Below, one piece after another: positions 32,780 to 46,779 of a stretch of 64,000 nt of DNA. Each line of letters starts with the position of its first letter. Positions within the stretch are counted from its first letter, which is position 1. The notes beneath the pieces are model-generated. The model worked only from the letters and a program-made list of their open reading frames with translations. It did not search any database and was not told where the DNA came from. The position numbers and the translations under genes are program-made. Origin of the DNA: Amaurobius ferox. Lineage: Eukaryota > Arthropoda > Arachnida > Araneae > Amaurobiidae. Location: the NCBI GenBank assembly GCA_951213105.1, contig OX578147.1, positions 123,969,642 through 124,033,641 of the forward strand, written 5' to 3'.

Positions 32780-34015
32780 TTATTAACGCTTTTGTAAAAA
32801 TATCATTTTCACGTTTTTACGTAAAAATCAGAAAGTTCGTTTTTTCGTAAATGTAAGCGATCTTTTAAAAAAAAAAAAAAAAAAATCAGTTAAAATTATA
32901 AGTTTTAAAACGTTTTCGTAAATTTCGCGATTTTTACTGAATATAGCTAAATTAAGGATTTAAGTTCTAAGAATAAAAGAAAATAAAAAATAATTTTATT
33001 TGTCTTAATGCTTAATACAGCAAAAATGTTTATGCATCACTATTGAAAAAATTGTGGAGTAGAAAGAAGTTGGTAAGCTTTTTCTATTTTGTTTTTTTTG
33101 TGCTTACACGTGCGTTGTAATGTAATTAGTGCGTTGTAATGTATTCCAGATTTTTCGTATGACTGGAGTAGTGTATCTGATATAAAACCATGTCGAAAGT
33201 ATTATTTTTGATGGGTTTTTTAAATTTTCGTAAAATATTGGTTATTTGCCATTTCGTTAGATTATACTCGCATGCAATCTTATATAACGCACTGAACGCA
33301 TTTCTATTCAAATTCAATCAAATTATCTCAAATTAAATAAACACATCCATTTCTTTGTATTTTGTTTCATTATTAATTGAATTTATATCTTCATAAAATA
33401 TCGATATTTTTGTGATTGCATTCCAGTGCAATTTTATTACATCTGTGATATGATTGCTCCTTCAAACTGCCATTTTGATTTGTGCTAATCCCGCGCTATA
33501 TCGCGTATGTAATTTACGAATTTCTTTGCTTTTTCTCACAAAAAAATCTGATTAAAATCTTATGCCTAATTAGAATTTTATTTTAAATTTTTGTGTTATA
33601 CAGAAAGTATTTTCTCCGCATGGTCTCGGAAACCCACGTATTGCATTTTGTGTTCACCTCCAAGCAAATATTCAATGTTTCATTTTTTAAATAATTCTAT
33701 AATTTAAATATAACTATGGCAGTGGAAATTTCTCTTGGCCCAAAATTCAGTTTCCGTGATTTTAGTTTTTATTGAACAATTAGCAATTTCCACGAAAATG
33801 TGGATTTGTATGTGATATTTTGAATATGTCATAAAATTGTGAAAATATTGGTATAATTTGGTTAAATTTTATGCTTCTACATTATTTTATCCATTGACAT
33901 ATGCTGCCTTTCGGTTTTGTATGATATTTAAGCTTTTTATGCATTTTTTATTTTCACATTTATTAATTTGTTAGACACTAAGCCAAACATGGCGTTTGTT
34001 ATGACCTATGAAACA
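32780..34015. other. Gene-free AT-rich stretch
   Basis: Holds an A run of 19 (32868-32886) and a GTGCGTTGTAATGTA duplication (about 33110-33142). No gene recognised; the minus frame at 33126-33317 is unsupported. Confidence 0.4.
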
Positions 34016-34851
34016 CAATTTCAAATTTTTCGAAAAAATTATTTAAATATTTTTCGAATAAACTATTTATAATTTATTTCGATTAAATTATTTATAACTT
34101 TTCTTTCGATTAAATTATTTATTTATAATTTTTTTGGATAAAATTATTTATATTTATTTCCTATTAAATTATTTATTTTTTTTCTATTAAATTATTTATA
34201 TTTTTTCGATTAAATTATTTATAATTTTTTTCGAGTAAATTAAGTGTTAAAAACCCAGACCATACGTGTGCGGCCGGATTACTTCGATTAAATTATTTAT
34301 AATTTTTTTTGGATTAAATTATTTATAATTTTTCGAATAAATCATTTATATTTTTTTTCGATTAAACTAGTAATAATTTTTTTCGAGTAAATTATTTATA
34401 ATTTTCTTCGATTAAATAATATTTATAATTGTTTTCGATTACATTATTTGATTTTTAATTATTTAATTATTATAATTATTTATTTCGATTAATAGTTTTT
34501 TTTCGATTAAATTATTTATAATTTTATTTCGATTAGATTATTTATATTTTTTTTCTATTAAGTTATTTATATTTTTTTTTCTATTAAACTGTTTATATTT
34601 CTTTTCGATTAAATTAATCATAATTTTTTTCGAATAAATTATTCATAATTTTTTTCAAATGAATTATTTATAAATTTTTTTTAAAAAAATTATTTAAAAT
34701 TTTTTTTTGGGTTTAATTTTTTATAAATTTTTTTCGATTAAATTATTTATATTTATATCCTATTAAACTATTTATATTTCTTTTCGATTAAATTATTTAT
34801 ATTTCTTTCGATTTTAAATTCGAATTATTTATAATTTTTTCGAGTAAATTA

Positions 34852-34920
34852 TGTGTTAAAAACCCAGACCACACGACAGACCCGAAGGCTTACTGTAACT
34901 TAGTGTGTGGCTGGATTATT
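34852..34920. repeat. Hairpin module within satellite (type copy)
   Basis: TGTGTTAAAAACCCAGACCA, then CGACAGACCCGAAGGCTTAC, then CTTAGTGTGTGGCTGG. Arms CCAG(A)CCACAC and GTGTGTGGCTGG can pair across a ~30-nt loop. Further copies at about 34242 (shortened), 38743, 39673, 41812, 42478, 43209, 43901 and 44945. Confidence 0.85.
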
Positions 34921-35420
34921 TCGATTAAATTATTTATAATATTTTTGGATTAAATTATTTATAATTTTCTTTCGAATAAATCATTTATATTTTTTTTCGA
35001 TTCAATTATTTATATTTTTTTTATAATGAATTATTTATATTTTTTTCGAATAAATTATTTATAATTTTTTTCGAGTAAATTATTTATAATTTTCTTCGAT
35101 TAAATAATATTTATAATTGTTTTTGATTAGATTATTTATATGTTATTAATTATTTAATTATTAAAATTATTTATTTCGATTAATAGTTTCTTTTCGATTA
35201 AATTATTTATAATTTTTTCGGATTAAATTATTTATAATTTTTTTCGATTAAATTATTTATATTTTTTTTCTATTAAACTATTTATACTTCTTTTCGATTA
35301 AATTATTTATATTTTTTTCGATTAAATTATTTTTATTTCTTTCGATTAAAATAATTTATAATTTTTTTACGATTAAATTATTTATTTCGATTAATAATTT
35401 TTTTTCGAGTAAATTATTTA

Positions 35421-36786
35421 GGGTGATTCTTAGAATAGGCCCCCACTCATTTTTCAAAGTACTATCCAGCGCCAAGTTGGCGCGATTCTGCGGGTTGCAA
35501 TTCTATTCCGGCTACTTCGCGAATCTGGTAGCCTTCGAATGGACATCCAATCAGCGCTCGCCTTTTTAGGATGCTGCGCGCGCGTCTTTTTATTCTTTGG
35601 ATTCTGCATTTTAATAGGCAGTAATAGTCCTTTTTCAATCGAATTCGTTGACTCTTGCTTTTACAGATCTTTTTCGATCGATTTGCAAAGATGTAAACAC
35701 GTACAAACTTTTTGGAATAAATATTTAAAATATTCCTCGTAATTCATGGACATTAACATTTTACGCAAATTTTCAATAGATATGCAGGCTCCGGTGTTAA
35801 ATGTACGTGTATGTTCAAGAAAACGTGTTGCAGTGTTGAATGTACGTGTATGTTCAAGAAAACGTGTTGCAGTGTTGAATGTACGTGTAAGAAAACGTGT
35901 TCCGGTGTGGATGTAATTAAAAATATGGATATCCGTTACATAAAGGTTAGTTTTTTCTTTGTTCATCCCGTGTTTTGAAATTGTCTTTTGTATTTTTCCG
36001 TGTTTTTAAAATGGGTTTCTTAATTTTAAAGTATCATTTTTTTCTTGATTTTAGTTAAAGTACAAACTTTTTTCCAAGTTCCGTTTTTTCTTAAATTTAG
36101 TTAAAGTACAAACTTTTTTCTAAGTTCTGTTTTTTCTTAAATTTAGTTAAAGTACAAACTTTTTTCTAAGTTCTGTTTTTTCTTAAATTTAGTTAAAATA
36201 CAAACTTTTTTCTAAGTTCCGTTTTTTCTTAAATTTAGTTAAAGTACAAACTTTTTTCTAAGTTCCGTTTTTTCTTAAATTTAGTTAAAGTACAAACTTT
36301 TTTCTAAGTTCTGTTTTTTCTTAAATTTAGTTAAAGTACAAATTTTTTTCTAAGTTCTGTTTTTTCTTAAATTTAGTTAAAGTACAAACTTTTTTCTAAG
36401 TTCTGTTTTTTCTTAAATTTAGTTAAAGTACAAACTTTTTTCTAAGTATCGTTTTTTCTTAAATTTAGTTAAAGTACAAACTTTTAAGTTCCGTTTTTTC
36501 TTAAATTTTGTTAAAGTGCAATCCGTTTACTAAGTATCGTTTGTAATCTTTTTATGAGTATTATTAACTTTTATTTATATTCAATTGCAATATCATTTAA
36601 CAAAATTACAGTTCATAAAACTCTAGAATAAGACGTCACTATTGTAGGAGGAGCCTATTTTAAAACACGGGAATATACGTCACTTCAATTGGGAGGAGTC
36701 AATTTCAAAACACGGCCAACGCGCCAACTTGGCGCAATTTTGTACTTAGAAAAAAAACGAGTGGGGGCCTATTCTGAGAATTTACC
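35421..36786 (+). mobile_element. 1.37-kb TIR element inside the satellite
   Basis: Ends are 28-bp TIRs sharing AGAATAGGCCCCCACTC (left outermost GGGTGATTCT, right outermost complement GGTAAATTCT). Flanked by ATTATTTA at 35413-35420 and 36787-36794, which, given the satellite sequence, fits an 8-bp duplication. Subterminal GCGCCAAGTTGGCGC palindromes lie near both ends. Internal tandem repeats: 39 bp at 35793-35910 and 46 bp at 36053-36520. Short frames (35539-35742 plus; 35661-35966 minus, where the 39-bp repeat gives HTRTFNTATRFLE units) are not shared in frame with the sibling at 45719. Superfamily not assigned (GG ends with 8-bp duplication). Confidence 0.8.
36053..36520 (+). repeat. 46-bp tandem array (about 10 copies)
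   Basis: Unit AGTTAAAGTACAAACTTTTT followed by TCTAAGTTCTG and a T-rich spacer; the period of 46 bp was measured between 36099 and 36145. The sibling element has only 2-3 degraded units (about 46065-46200, opposite strand). Confidence 0.9.
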
Positions 36787-39700
36787 ATTATTTATAATTT
36801 TTTTGGATTAAATTATTTATAATTTTTGTTTTGATTAAATTATTTATAATTTTTTTTCGAGTAAATTATTTAAAATTTTCTTCGATTAAATAATATTTAT
36901 AATTTCTTTCGATTAATATTTTTTTGATTAAATTATTTATATTTTTTTTTCTATTGAACTATTTATATTTTTTTTCGATTAAATTATTTATATTTTTTTC
37001 AATTTAATTATTTATATTTTTTTCAATTAAATTATTTATATTTCTTTCGATTAAATTATTTAATTTTTTTTCGATTAAATTATTTATAATTTTTTTGGAT
37101 TAAATTATTTATAATTTTTATTTTGATTAAATTATTTATAATTTTTTTTCCAGTAAATTTAAAATTTTCTTCGATTAAATAATATTTATAATTTCTTTCG
37201 ATTAATAATTTTTTCGATTAAATTATTTATTTGATTTTTAATTATTTAATTATTATAATTATTTATTTGGATTAATAGTTTTTTTTGATTAAATTATTTA
37301 TATTTTTTTATAATAAATTATTTATATTTTTTTTCGAATAAATTATTTATAACTTTTTTCGAGTAAATTATTTATAATTTTCTTCGATTAAATAATATTT
37401 ATAATTTTTTTTGATTAGATTATTTATGATTATTAATTATTTAATTATTAAAATTATTTATTTCGATTAATAGTTTCTTTTCGATTAAATTATGTATAAT
37501 TTTTTTCGATTAAATTATTTATATTTTTTTTCTATTAAACTACTTATATTTCTTTTAGATTAAATTATTTATATTTTTTTCGATTAAATTATTTATATTT
37601 CTTTCGATTATATTATTTATAATTTTTTACTATTAAATTATTTATTTCGATTAATAATTTTTTTTCGAATAAATTATTTATAATTTTTTTGGATTAATTT
37701 ATTTATAATTTTTCTTTTGATTAAATTATTTATAATTTTTTTTCGAGTAAATTATTTATAATTTCTTTCGATTAATAATTTTTTCGATTAAATTATTTAT
37801 TTGATTTTTAATTATTTAATTATTATAATTATTTATTTGGATTAATAGTTTTTTTTTTATTAAATTATTTATATTTTTTTTATAATAAATTATTTATATT
37901 TTTTTTCGAATAAATTATTTATAATTTTTTTCGAGTAAATTATTTATAATTTTCTTCGATTAAATAATATTTATAATTTTTTTTGATTAGATTATTTATA
38001 TGATTATTAATTATTTAATTATTAAAATTATTTATTTCGATTAATAGTTTCTTTCGATTAAATTATTTATATTTTTTTCTATTAAACTATTTATATTTCT
38101 TTTCGATTAAATTATTTATATTTTTTTGGATTAAATTATTTATATTTCGATTAAATTATTTATAATTTTTTTACCATTAAATTATTTATTTCGATTAATA
38201 ACTTTTTTTTCGAGTAAATTATTTAAAATTTTCTTCGATTAATATTTTTTTGATTAAATTATTTATATTTTTTTTTCTATTGAACTATTTATATTTTTTT
38301 TCGACTAAATTATTTATATATTTTTTTCAATTAAATTATTTATATTTCTTTCGAATAAATTATTTAATTTTTTTTCGATTAAATTATTTATTTCGATTAA
38401 TTTTTTTATAATTTTTATGGATTAAATTATTTATAATTTTTCTTTTGATTAAATTATATAAAATTTTTTTTCAAATAATTATTTAAAATTTTCTTCGATT
38501 AAATAATATTTATAATTTCTTTCGATTAATAATTTTTTCGATTAAATTATTTATTTGATTTTTAATTATTTAATTATTATAATTATTTATTTGGATTAAT
38601 AGTTTTTTTTGATTGAATTATTTATATTTTTTTTGGGTTAAATTTTTTATTTTTTTTCGATAAAATTATTTATATTTGCTTTTCTATTGAACTATTTATA
38701 TTTTTTCGATTAAATTATTTATAATTTTTTTCGAGTAAATTATGTGTTAAAAACCTAGAACATACGACAGACCCGAAGGCTTACTGTAGCTTAGTGTGTG
38801 GCCGGATTATTTCGATTAAATTATTTATAATTTTTTTTTAATTAAATTATTTATAATTTTCTTTCGAATAAATCATTTATATTTTTTTCGATTAAACTAT
38901 TTTTAATTTTCTTCGATTAAATAATATTTTTCGAGTAGATTATTTATTTGATTTTTAATTATTTAATTATTATAATTATTTATTTCGATTAATAGTTTTT
39001 TCTATTAAATTATTTATAATTTTCTTTCGATTAAATTATTTATAATTTCTGTCGATTAAATTATTTATATTTTTTTCGATTCAATTATTTATATTTCTTT
39101 CGATTAAATAATTTATATAATTTTTTTGATTAAATTATTTATTTCGATTAATACATTTTTTTTCGATTAAATTATTAATAATTTGTTTTTATTAAATTAT
39201 TTATAACTTATTTTTTGATTAAATTATTTATAATTTTCTTTCGAATAAACTATTTTTATTTTTTTCGATGAAACCATTTATATTTATTTTCGATTAAATT
39301 ATTTATAATTTTTTTGCAGTAAATTATTTATAATATTTTTCGAGTAAATTATTTATAATTTTTTCGATAATTTTTTTTCGATTAAATTTTTTATTTCATT
39401 TTTAATTATTATAATCATTTAATTCGATTAATAATTTTTTCGATTAAACTATTTATGAATTTTTTCGATTAAATTATTTATAATTTTTTTTCGAGTTAAT
39501 TATTTATAATTTTTTTCGATTAAATAATATTTATAATTTCTTTCGATTAATAATTTTTTCGATTAAATTATTTATTTGATTTGTAATTATTTAATTATTA
39601 TACTTATTTATTCGATTAAATTATTTATATTTCCTTCGATTAAATTATTTATAATTTTTTTCGAGTAAATTATGTGTTAAAAACCCAGACCACACGACAG

Positions 39701-42700
39701 ACCCGAAGGCTTACTGCAGCTTAGTGTGTGGCCGGATTATTTCGATTAAATTATTTATAATTTTTTTTGGGATTAAATTATTTATAGTTTTCTTTCGAAT
39801 AAATCATTTATATTTTCTTTCGATTAAATTATTTATATTTTTTTTCGATAAAATTATTTATAATTTTCTTCGAGTAAATTATTTATAATTTTCTTCGATT
39901 AAATAATATTTATAATTTTTTTCGATTAGATTATTTATTTGATTATTAATTATTTATTTCGATTAATCGTTTTTTTTCGCTTAAATTATGTATAATTTTT
40001 TTTCGATTAAATTATTTATAATTTTTTTCGATTAAATTATTTTTTTCGATTGATAATTTTTTTTTGAATAAATTATTTATATTTTTTTTCGATGAAACTT
40101 TATATATATTTTCGATTAAATAATTTATAATTTTTTTTGAGTAAATTATTTAAAAATTTTTTCGAGGAAATTATTTAAAATTTTCTCCGATTAAATAATA
40201 TTTATAATTTATTTGGATTAATAGTTTTTTTTGATTAAATTATTTATAATTTTTTGGGGTTAAATCTTTTATAATTTTTTTTTCGATTAAATTATTTATA
40301 TTCTTTTCTATTGAACTATTCATATTTTTTTTCGATTAAATTATTTATATTTTTTTTCTTTTAAATTATTTAATTTCTTTTGATTAAATAATTTATAATT
40401 TTTTTTCTATTAAATTATTTATTTCGATTAATAATTTTTTTTGATTCAATTATTTATAATTTTTTTTGATTAAATTATTTATAATTTTTTTTGATTAAAT
40501 TATTTATAATTTTTTTTTGATTAAATTATTTGTAATTTTTTTCGAGTAAATTATTTATAATTTTTTCGATCAAATTATTTATTTGATTTTTAATGATATA
40601 ATTATTATAATCATTTATTTCGTTTAGTTATTTTTTTCGATTAAATTATTTATAATTTTTTTTTCGATTAAATTATTTACAATTTTTTTGATTAAATTAT
40701 TTATGAATTTTCTTTGATTAAATAATATTTATAATTTCTTTCGATTAATAGTTTTTTTGATTAAATTATTTATAATGTTTTAGGGTTAAATTTTTTTTTC
40801 GATTAAAGTATATTCTTTTCTATTGAACTATTTATATTTTTTTTCGATTAAATTATTTATATTTTCTTCTATTAAATTATTTATATTTCTTTGGATTAAA
40901 TTATTTATAATTTTTTTTCGATTCAATTATAATTTTTTTTGATTAAATTATTTATAATTTTTTTTTGATTAAATTATTTTTAAATTTATTTTCGATTAAA
41001 TTATTTATAATTTTTTTTGATCAAATTATTTATATATGTTTATTAAGCTATTTATATTTCTTTTCGAATAAATTATTTATATTTTTTCTATTAAGTTATT
41101 TATATTTTTTTCGATTAAATAATGTATAATTTTTTTCCGATTACATTATTTATTTCAATTAATAAATTTTATTTCGATTAAATTATTTACAATTATTTTT
41201 CGAATTAATTATTTATATTTTTTTCGATGAAACTATTCATATTTATTTTTGATTAAATTATTTATAATTTTTTTTCGAATAAACTATTTATATTTTTTTT
41301 TCGATTAAATTATTTATAATTTTTTTTGGATAAAATTATTTATATTTAATTCCTATTAAACAATTTTTTTTCTGTTAAATTATTTATATTTTTTCGATTA
41401 AATTATTTATATTTTCCATCGATTAAATTATTTATATTTTTTCTATTAAATTATTTATATTTCTTTCGATTAAATAATGTATAATTTTTTTCCGATTGAA
41501 TTATTTATTTCAATTAATAAATTTTTTTTCGATTAAATTATTTACAATTTTTTTTATTAAATTATTTAAATATTTTTTTGATTAAATTATTTATAATTTT
41601 TTTTCGAATAAATTATTTATATTTTTTCGATGAAACTATTCATATTTATTTTTGATTAAATTATTTATAATTTTTTTTCGAATAAACTATTTATATTTTT
41701 TTTCGATTAAATTATTTATAATTTTTTTTGGATAAAATTATTTATATTTAATTCCTATTAAACACTTTTTTTTTTCTATTAAATTATTTATAATTTTTTT
41801 CGAGTAAATTATGTGTTAAAAACCCAGACCATACGACAGATCTGAAAACTTACTGTAGCTTAGTGTGTGGCCGTATTATTTCGATTAAATTATTTATAAT
41901 TTTTTTTGGATTAAATTATTTATAATTTTCTTTCGAACAAATCATTTATATTTTTTTTCGATTAAACTAGTAATAATTTCTTTTGAGTAAATTATAATTT
42001 TCTTCGATTAATTAATATTTATAATTTTTTTCGATTAGATTATTTATTTGATTTTTAATTATTATAATTATTTATTTCTATTAATAGTTTTTTTTTATTA
42101 AATTATTTATAATTTTATTTCGATTAAGTTATTTATAATATTTGGATTAAATTATTTATAATTTTTTTTTGAATAAATCATTTATATTTTTTTTCGATTA
42201 AATTATTTATAATTTTCTTCGATTAAATAATATTTATAATTTTTTTGATTAGATTATTTATTTGATTATTAATTATTTAATTATTAAAATTATTTATTTC
42301 GATTTATAGTTTCTTTTTGATTAAATTATTTATAATTTTTTTTCGATAAAATTATTTATATTTGCTTTTCTATTGAACTATTTATATTTTTTTCGATTAG
42401 ATTATTTATATTGTTTCTCTATTAAATTATTTATATTTTTCCGATTAAATTATTTATAATTTTTTCGAGTAAATTATGTGTTTAAAACCCAGACCATACG
42501 ACAGACCCGAAGGCTTACTGTAGCTTAGTGTGTGGCAGGATTATTTCGATTAAATTATTTATATTTTTCTTTCGAATAAATCATTTATATTTTTTTTCGA
42601 TTAAACTATATATAATTTTTTTCGTGTAAATTTTTTATAATTTTCTCCGATTTAATAATATTTTTAATATTTTTCGATTAGATTATTTATTTGATTTTTA

Positions 42701-45460
42701 ATTACTTAATTATTATAATTATTTATTTCGATTAAAATTTTTTTTCGATTAAGTTATTTATAATTTTCTTTCGATTAAATTATTTATATTTTCCATCGAT
42801 TAAATTATTTATATTTTTTCTATTAAATTATTTATATTTCTTTCGATTAAATAATGTATAATTTTTTTCCGATTAAATTATTTATTTCAATTAATAATTT
42901 TTTTTTCGATTAAATTATTTACAATTTTTATTAAATTATTTAAATATTTTTTTGATTAAATTATTTATAATTTTTTTTCAAATAAATTATTTATATTTTT
43001 TTCGATGAAACTATTCATATTTATTTTTGATTAAATTATTTATAATTTTTTTTCGAATAAACTATTTATATTTTTTTTCGATTAAATTATTTATAATTTT
43101 TTTTAGATAAAATTATTTATATTTAATTCCTATTAAACAATTTTTTTTCTATTAAATTATTTATATTTTTTCGATTAAATTATTTATAATTTTTTTCGAG
43201 TAAATTATGTGTTAAAAACCCAGACCATACGACAGACCTGAAAGCTTACTGTAGCTTAGTGTGTGGCCGTATTATTTCGATTAAATTATTTATAATTTTT
43301 TTTGGATTATTTATAATTTTCTTTCGAACAAATCATTTATATTTTTTTTCGATTAAACTAGTAATAATTTCTTTCGAGTAAATTATTTATAATTTTCTTC
43401 GATTAATTAATATTTGTAATTTTTTTCGATTAGATTATTTATTTGATTTTTAATTATTATAATTATTTATTTCGATTAATAGTTTTTTTCGATTAAATTA
43501 TTTATAATTTAATTATGATTAAATTATTTATAATTTTATTTCGATTAAGTTATTTATAATATTTTTGGATTAAATTATTTATAATTTTTTTTCGAATAAA
43601 TCATTTATATTTTTTTTTCGATTAAATTATATATAATTTTCCTCGATTAAATAATATTTATAATTTTTTTGATTAGATTATTTATTTGATTATTAATTAT
43701 TTAATTATTAAAATTATTTATTTCGATTTACAGTTTCTTTTTGATTAAATTATTTATAATTTTTTTTCGATAAAATTATTTATATTTGCTTTTCTATTGA
43801 ACTACTTATATTTTTTTCGATTAAATTATTTATACTGTTTCTCTATTAAATTATTTATATTTTTCCTATTAAATTATTTATAATTTTTTCGAGTAAATAA
43901 TGTGTTTAAAACCCAGACCATACGACAGACCCGAAGGCTTACTGTAGCTTAGTGTGTGGCAGGATTATTTCGATTAAATTATTTATATTTTTCTTTCGAA
44001 TAAATCATTTAAATTTTTTTCGATTAAACTATATATAATTTTTTTCATGTAAATTATTTATAATTTTCTCCGATTAAATAATATTTTTAATATTTTTCGA
44101 TTAGATTATTTATTTGATTTTTAATTAATTATTATAATTATTTATTTCGATTAAATTTTTTTTCGATTAAATTATTTATAATTTTCTTTCAATTAAATTA
44201 TTTATATTTTCTTTCGATTAAATTATTTATATTTTCCATCGATTAAATTATTTATATTTTTTTTCTATTAAACTGTTTATATTTCTTTTCGATTAAATTA
44301 TTTATATTTTTTCGATGAAACCATTTCTATTTATTTTCGATTAAATTATTTATAATTTTTTCGATTAATAATTTTTTTTTTCGATTAAATTATTTATTTC
44401 ATTTTTAATTATTTAATTATTATAATCATTTATTTTGATTAATAATTTTTTTCGATTAAATTATTTATAATTCTTTTTTCGATTAATTTATTTACAATTT
44501 TTTTGATTAAATTAATTATGAATTTTTTTGATTAATTTAATTATGAATTATTTTGATTAAATTATTTATAATTTTTTTTCGAGTAAATTATTTAAAATTT
44601 TCTTCGATTAAATAATATTTATAATTTCTTTCGATTAATAATTTTTCCGATTAAATTATTTATTTGATTTGTAATTATTTAATTATTATACTTATTTATT
44701 TCGATTAATAAATTTTTTCGATTAAATTATTCATAATTTTTCTCGAATATATTATTCATAATTTTTTTCGTATAAACTATTTATAAATTTTTTTCGAAAA
44801 AATTATTTAAAATTTTTTTGGGTTAAATTTTTTTCGATTAAATTATTTATATTTATTTCCTATTAAACTATTTATATTTTTTGTCGATTAAATTGTTTAT
44901 ATTTCTTTCGACTAAATTATTTATAATTTTTTTCGAGTAAATTATCTGTTAAAAACCCTGACCACACGACAGACCCGAAGACTTACTGTAACTTAGTGTG
45001 TGGCTAGTTTATTTCGATTAAATTATTTATAATTTTTTTGGATTAAATTATTTATAATTTTCTTTCGAATAAATCATTTATATTTTTTTCGATTAAACTA
45101 TTTATATTTTTCTTCGAATAAATTATTTATAATTTTTTTTGATTAAATTATTTATAATTTTTTTTTATTAAATTATTTATAATTTTTTTCGAATAAATTA
45201 TTTATATTTTTTCGATGAAACTATTTATATTTATTTTCGATTAAATTATTAATAATTTTTTTTCGATTAAATTATTTATTATTTTCTTCGATTAAATTTA
45301 TAATTTAATATTTATAATCTATTTCGATTAGTATTATTTTTTTCGATTAAATTTTTATTTGATTTTTAATTAATTAATTACTATAATCATTTTTTTTCGA
45401 TTAAATTTATAATTCTTTTCGATTAAATTATTTATAATTTTTTCTATCAAATAGTTTTAT

Positions 45461-45718
45461 ATGCTGTTTTGCGAGAGTGCTTACATTCCAGTGTAATTTA
45501 TATAGCTTATTCTTTAATTTAACCTAAATATATAAACTGCATCCTAAATTATATAAATCGAACTTTAGTATTATTACATTTTTAAAAATGAATTGTTATC
45601 TTAAATATTACTCAATGTAGGATTGAACTCGGTTCTAATTTCCTTATTTTCTTGATAATAATAAATTGTTCTAAAAGCACATTTTCCATCTTATCTTTAG
45701 CTCTCATTAAAAGTTACC
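45461..45718. other. Short unique AT-rich spacer
   Basis: Between the satellite edge and the sibling TIR element; nothing recognised. Confidence 0.4.
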
Positions 45719-46779
45719 GGTAAATCGGTAGAATAGCCCACCTCTCATGTTTGCCTACAAAATTGCGCGAAGTTTGCTCGTTTCTCCGTGTTTTGAAATT
45801 GACTCCTCTCCACTCAAGTGACGTATATTCCTGTGTTTTAAAATAGGCTCCTACTACCAAAGTGATGTATTCTAGTTTTATGAACTGGAATTTTAAACGT
45901 AAATGATAGTATTCAATTTGAATAAAAGTGAATAATACTCATAAAAAGCTTGCAAAAGACAACTTTTTGCATTATAAAAATATTGCGTAATGGCAGAATA
46001 AAAAATTAAAAATTTTTGTTGATTTTAAATCAATATCAAAAACTCGAAACATCGAAAATTAAAAAAAAAAGAAATACTTAACTAAATTTAAGAAAAGACA
46101 GTACTTAGAAAAAGATTCTACTTTAACAAAAATTAAGAAAAAATGATACTTAGAAAAATGATTGGAACTAACGAAATTTAAGAATAAAACAAAACTTAGG
46201 AGATCCATTATAAAATCACGGGAAAATACAAAAGACAATTTCAAAATACGGGATGAATAAATAAAAGAACTAACGTCTATGTAAATGCGCTTATATCCAT
46301 ATTTTCACTTACAATCCACACAAACATGTTTTCTTGAACATACACGTACATTTCGCACGGGAACATGTTTCACATTGCAATCCAATTAAATCTACAAAAA
46401 TATCTACTGGAAATCTAAAAAATGTTGATGTATGTAAATTACGTGGAAAGTGTCAAATATTTATTCCAAAATTTCAACCATTTAAATTTATTCCAATTTA
46501 TTTTGCAGCAACAGAGTTCAGCAAAATCGATGGAAAAAGATTTGCAGAAACAAGGTTCAACGAATTCGATCTAAAAGGATCTGATGAAATACACAGAATA
46601 CTATTGAAGTACTATTCCCTAAAAGACACGTGCTGATTGGATGTCTGTTTGGTCGGTCGTGGGCTACCAGATTGGCGAAGTAAACGGAATGAAATTGTAA
46701 CCCGGTGCATCGCTCCAACTTGGCGCAATTTTGTTCTTGAATTTTTGAAAAATGAGTGATATCGACCAAACAAGTTACC
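45719..46779 (-). mobile_element. Diverged sibling of the satellite TIR element
   Basis: Opposite-orientation relative of 35421-36786. The left end GGTAAATCGGTAGAATAGCC, then GTGTTTTGAAATTGACTCCT, parallels the other element's right end. The right part CTCCAACTTGGCGCAATTTT with GAAAAATGAGTG parallels its left end. Ends are eroded and no clear target duplication remains. The frames at 46334-46636 and 46557-46769 are not conserved with the sibling. Confidence 0.65.

Larger units (their letters stand above)
34016..45460. repeat. ~11-kb AT-rich satellite array
   Basis: Tandem array of ~25-30-bp units close to TTCGATTAAATTATTTATAA plus a T-run, with variants (CGAATAAA, CGAGTAAA, GGATTAAA, CTATTAAA, and a TAATTATTTAATTATTA block). 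Nine longer modules (~65 bp) are interspersed. In the right half the modules alternate between two types, giving a ~1.4-kb higher-order period (41812 and 43209 of one type; 42478 and 43901 of the other). Interrupted by the TIR element at 35421-36786. No coding content is possible here. It could be heterochromatic satellite; function unknown. Confidence 0.95.

Noticed and set aside
35793..36520. Regular short repeats that could suggest a CRISPR array
   Set aside because: Units are contiguous with no unique spacers, and the DNA is eukaryotic.
46590..46625. CACAGAATACTATT, same start as the micro elements
   Set aside because: No matching TCTGTG end or repeated octamer; the stretch is part of the diverged TIR element and aligns with its sibling.
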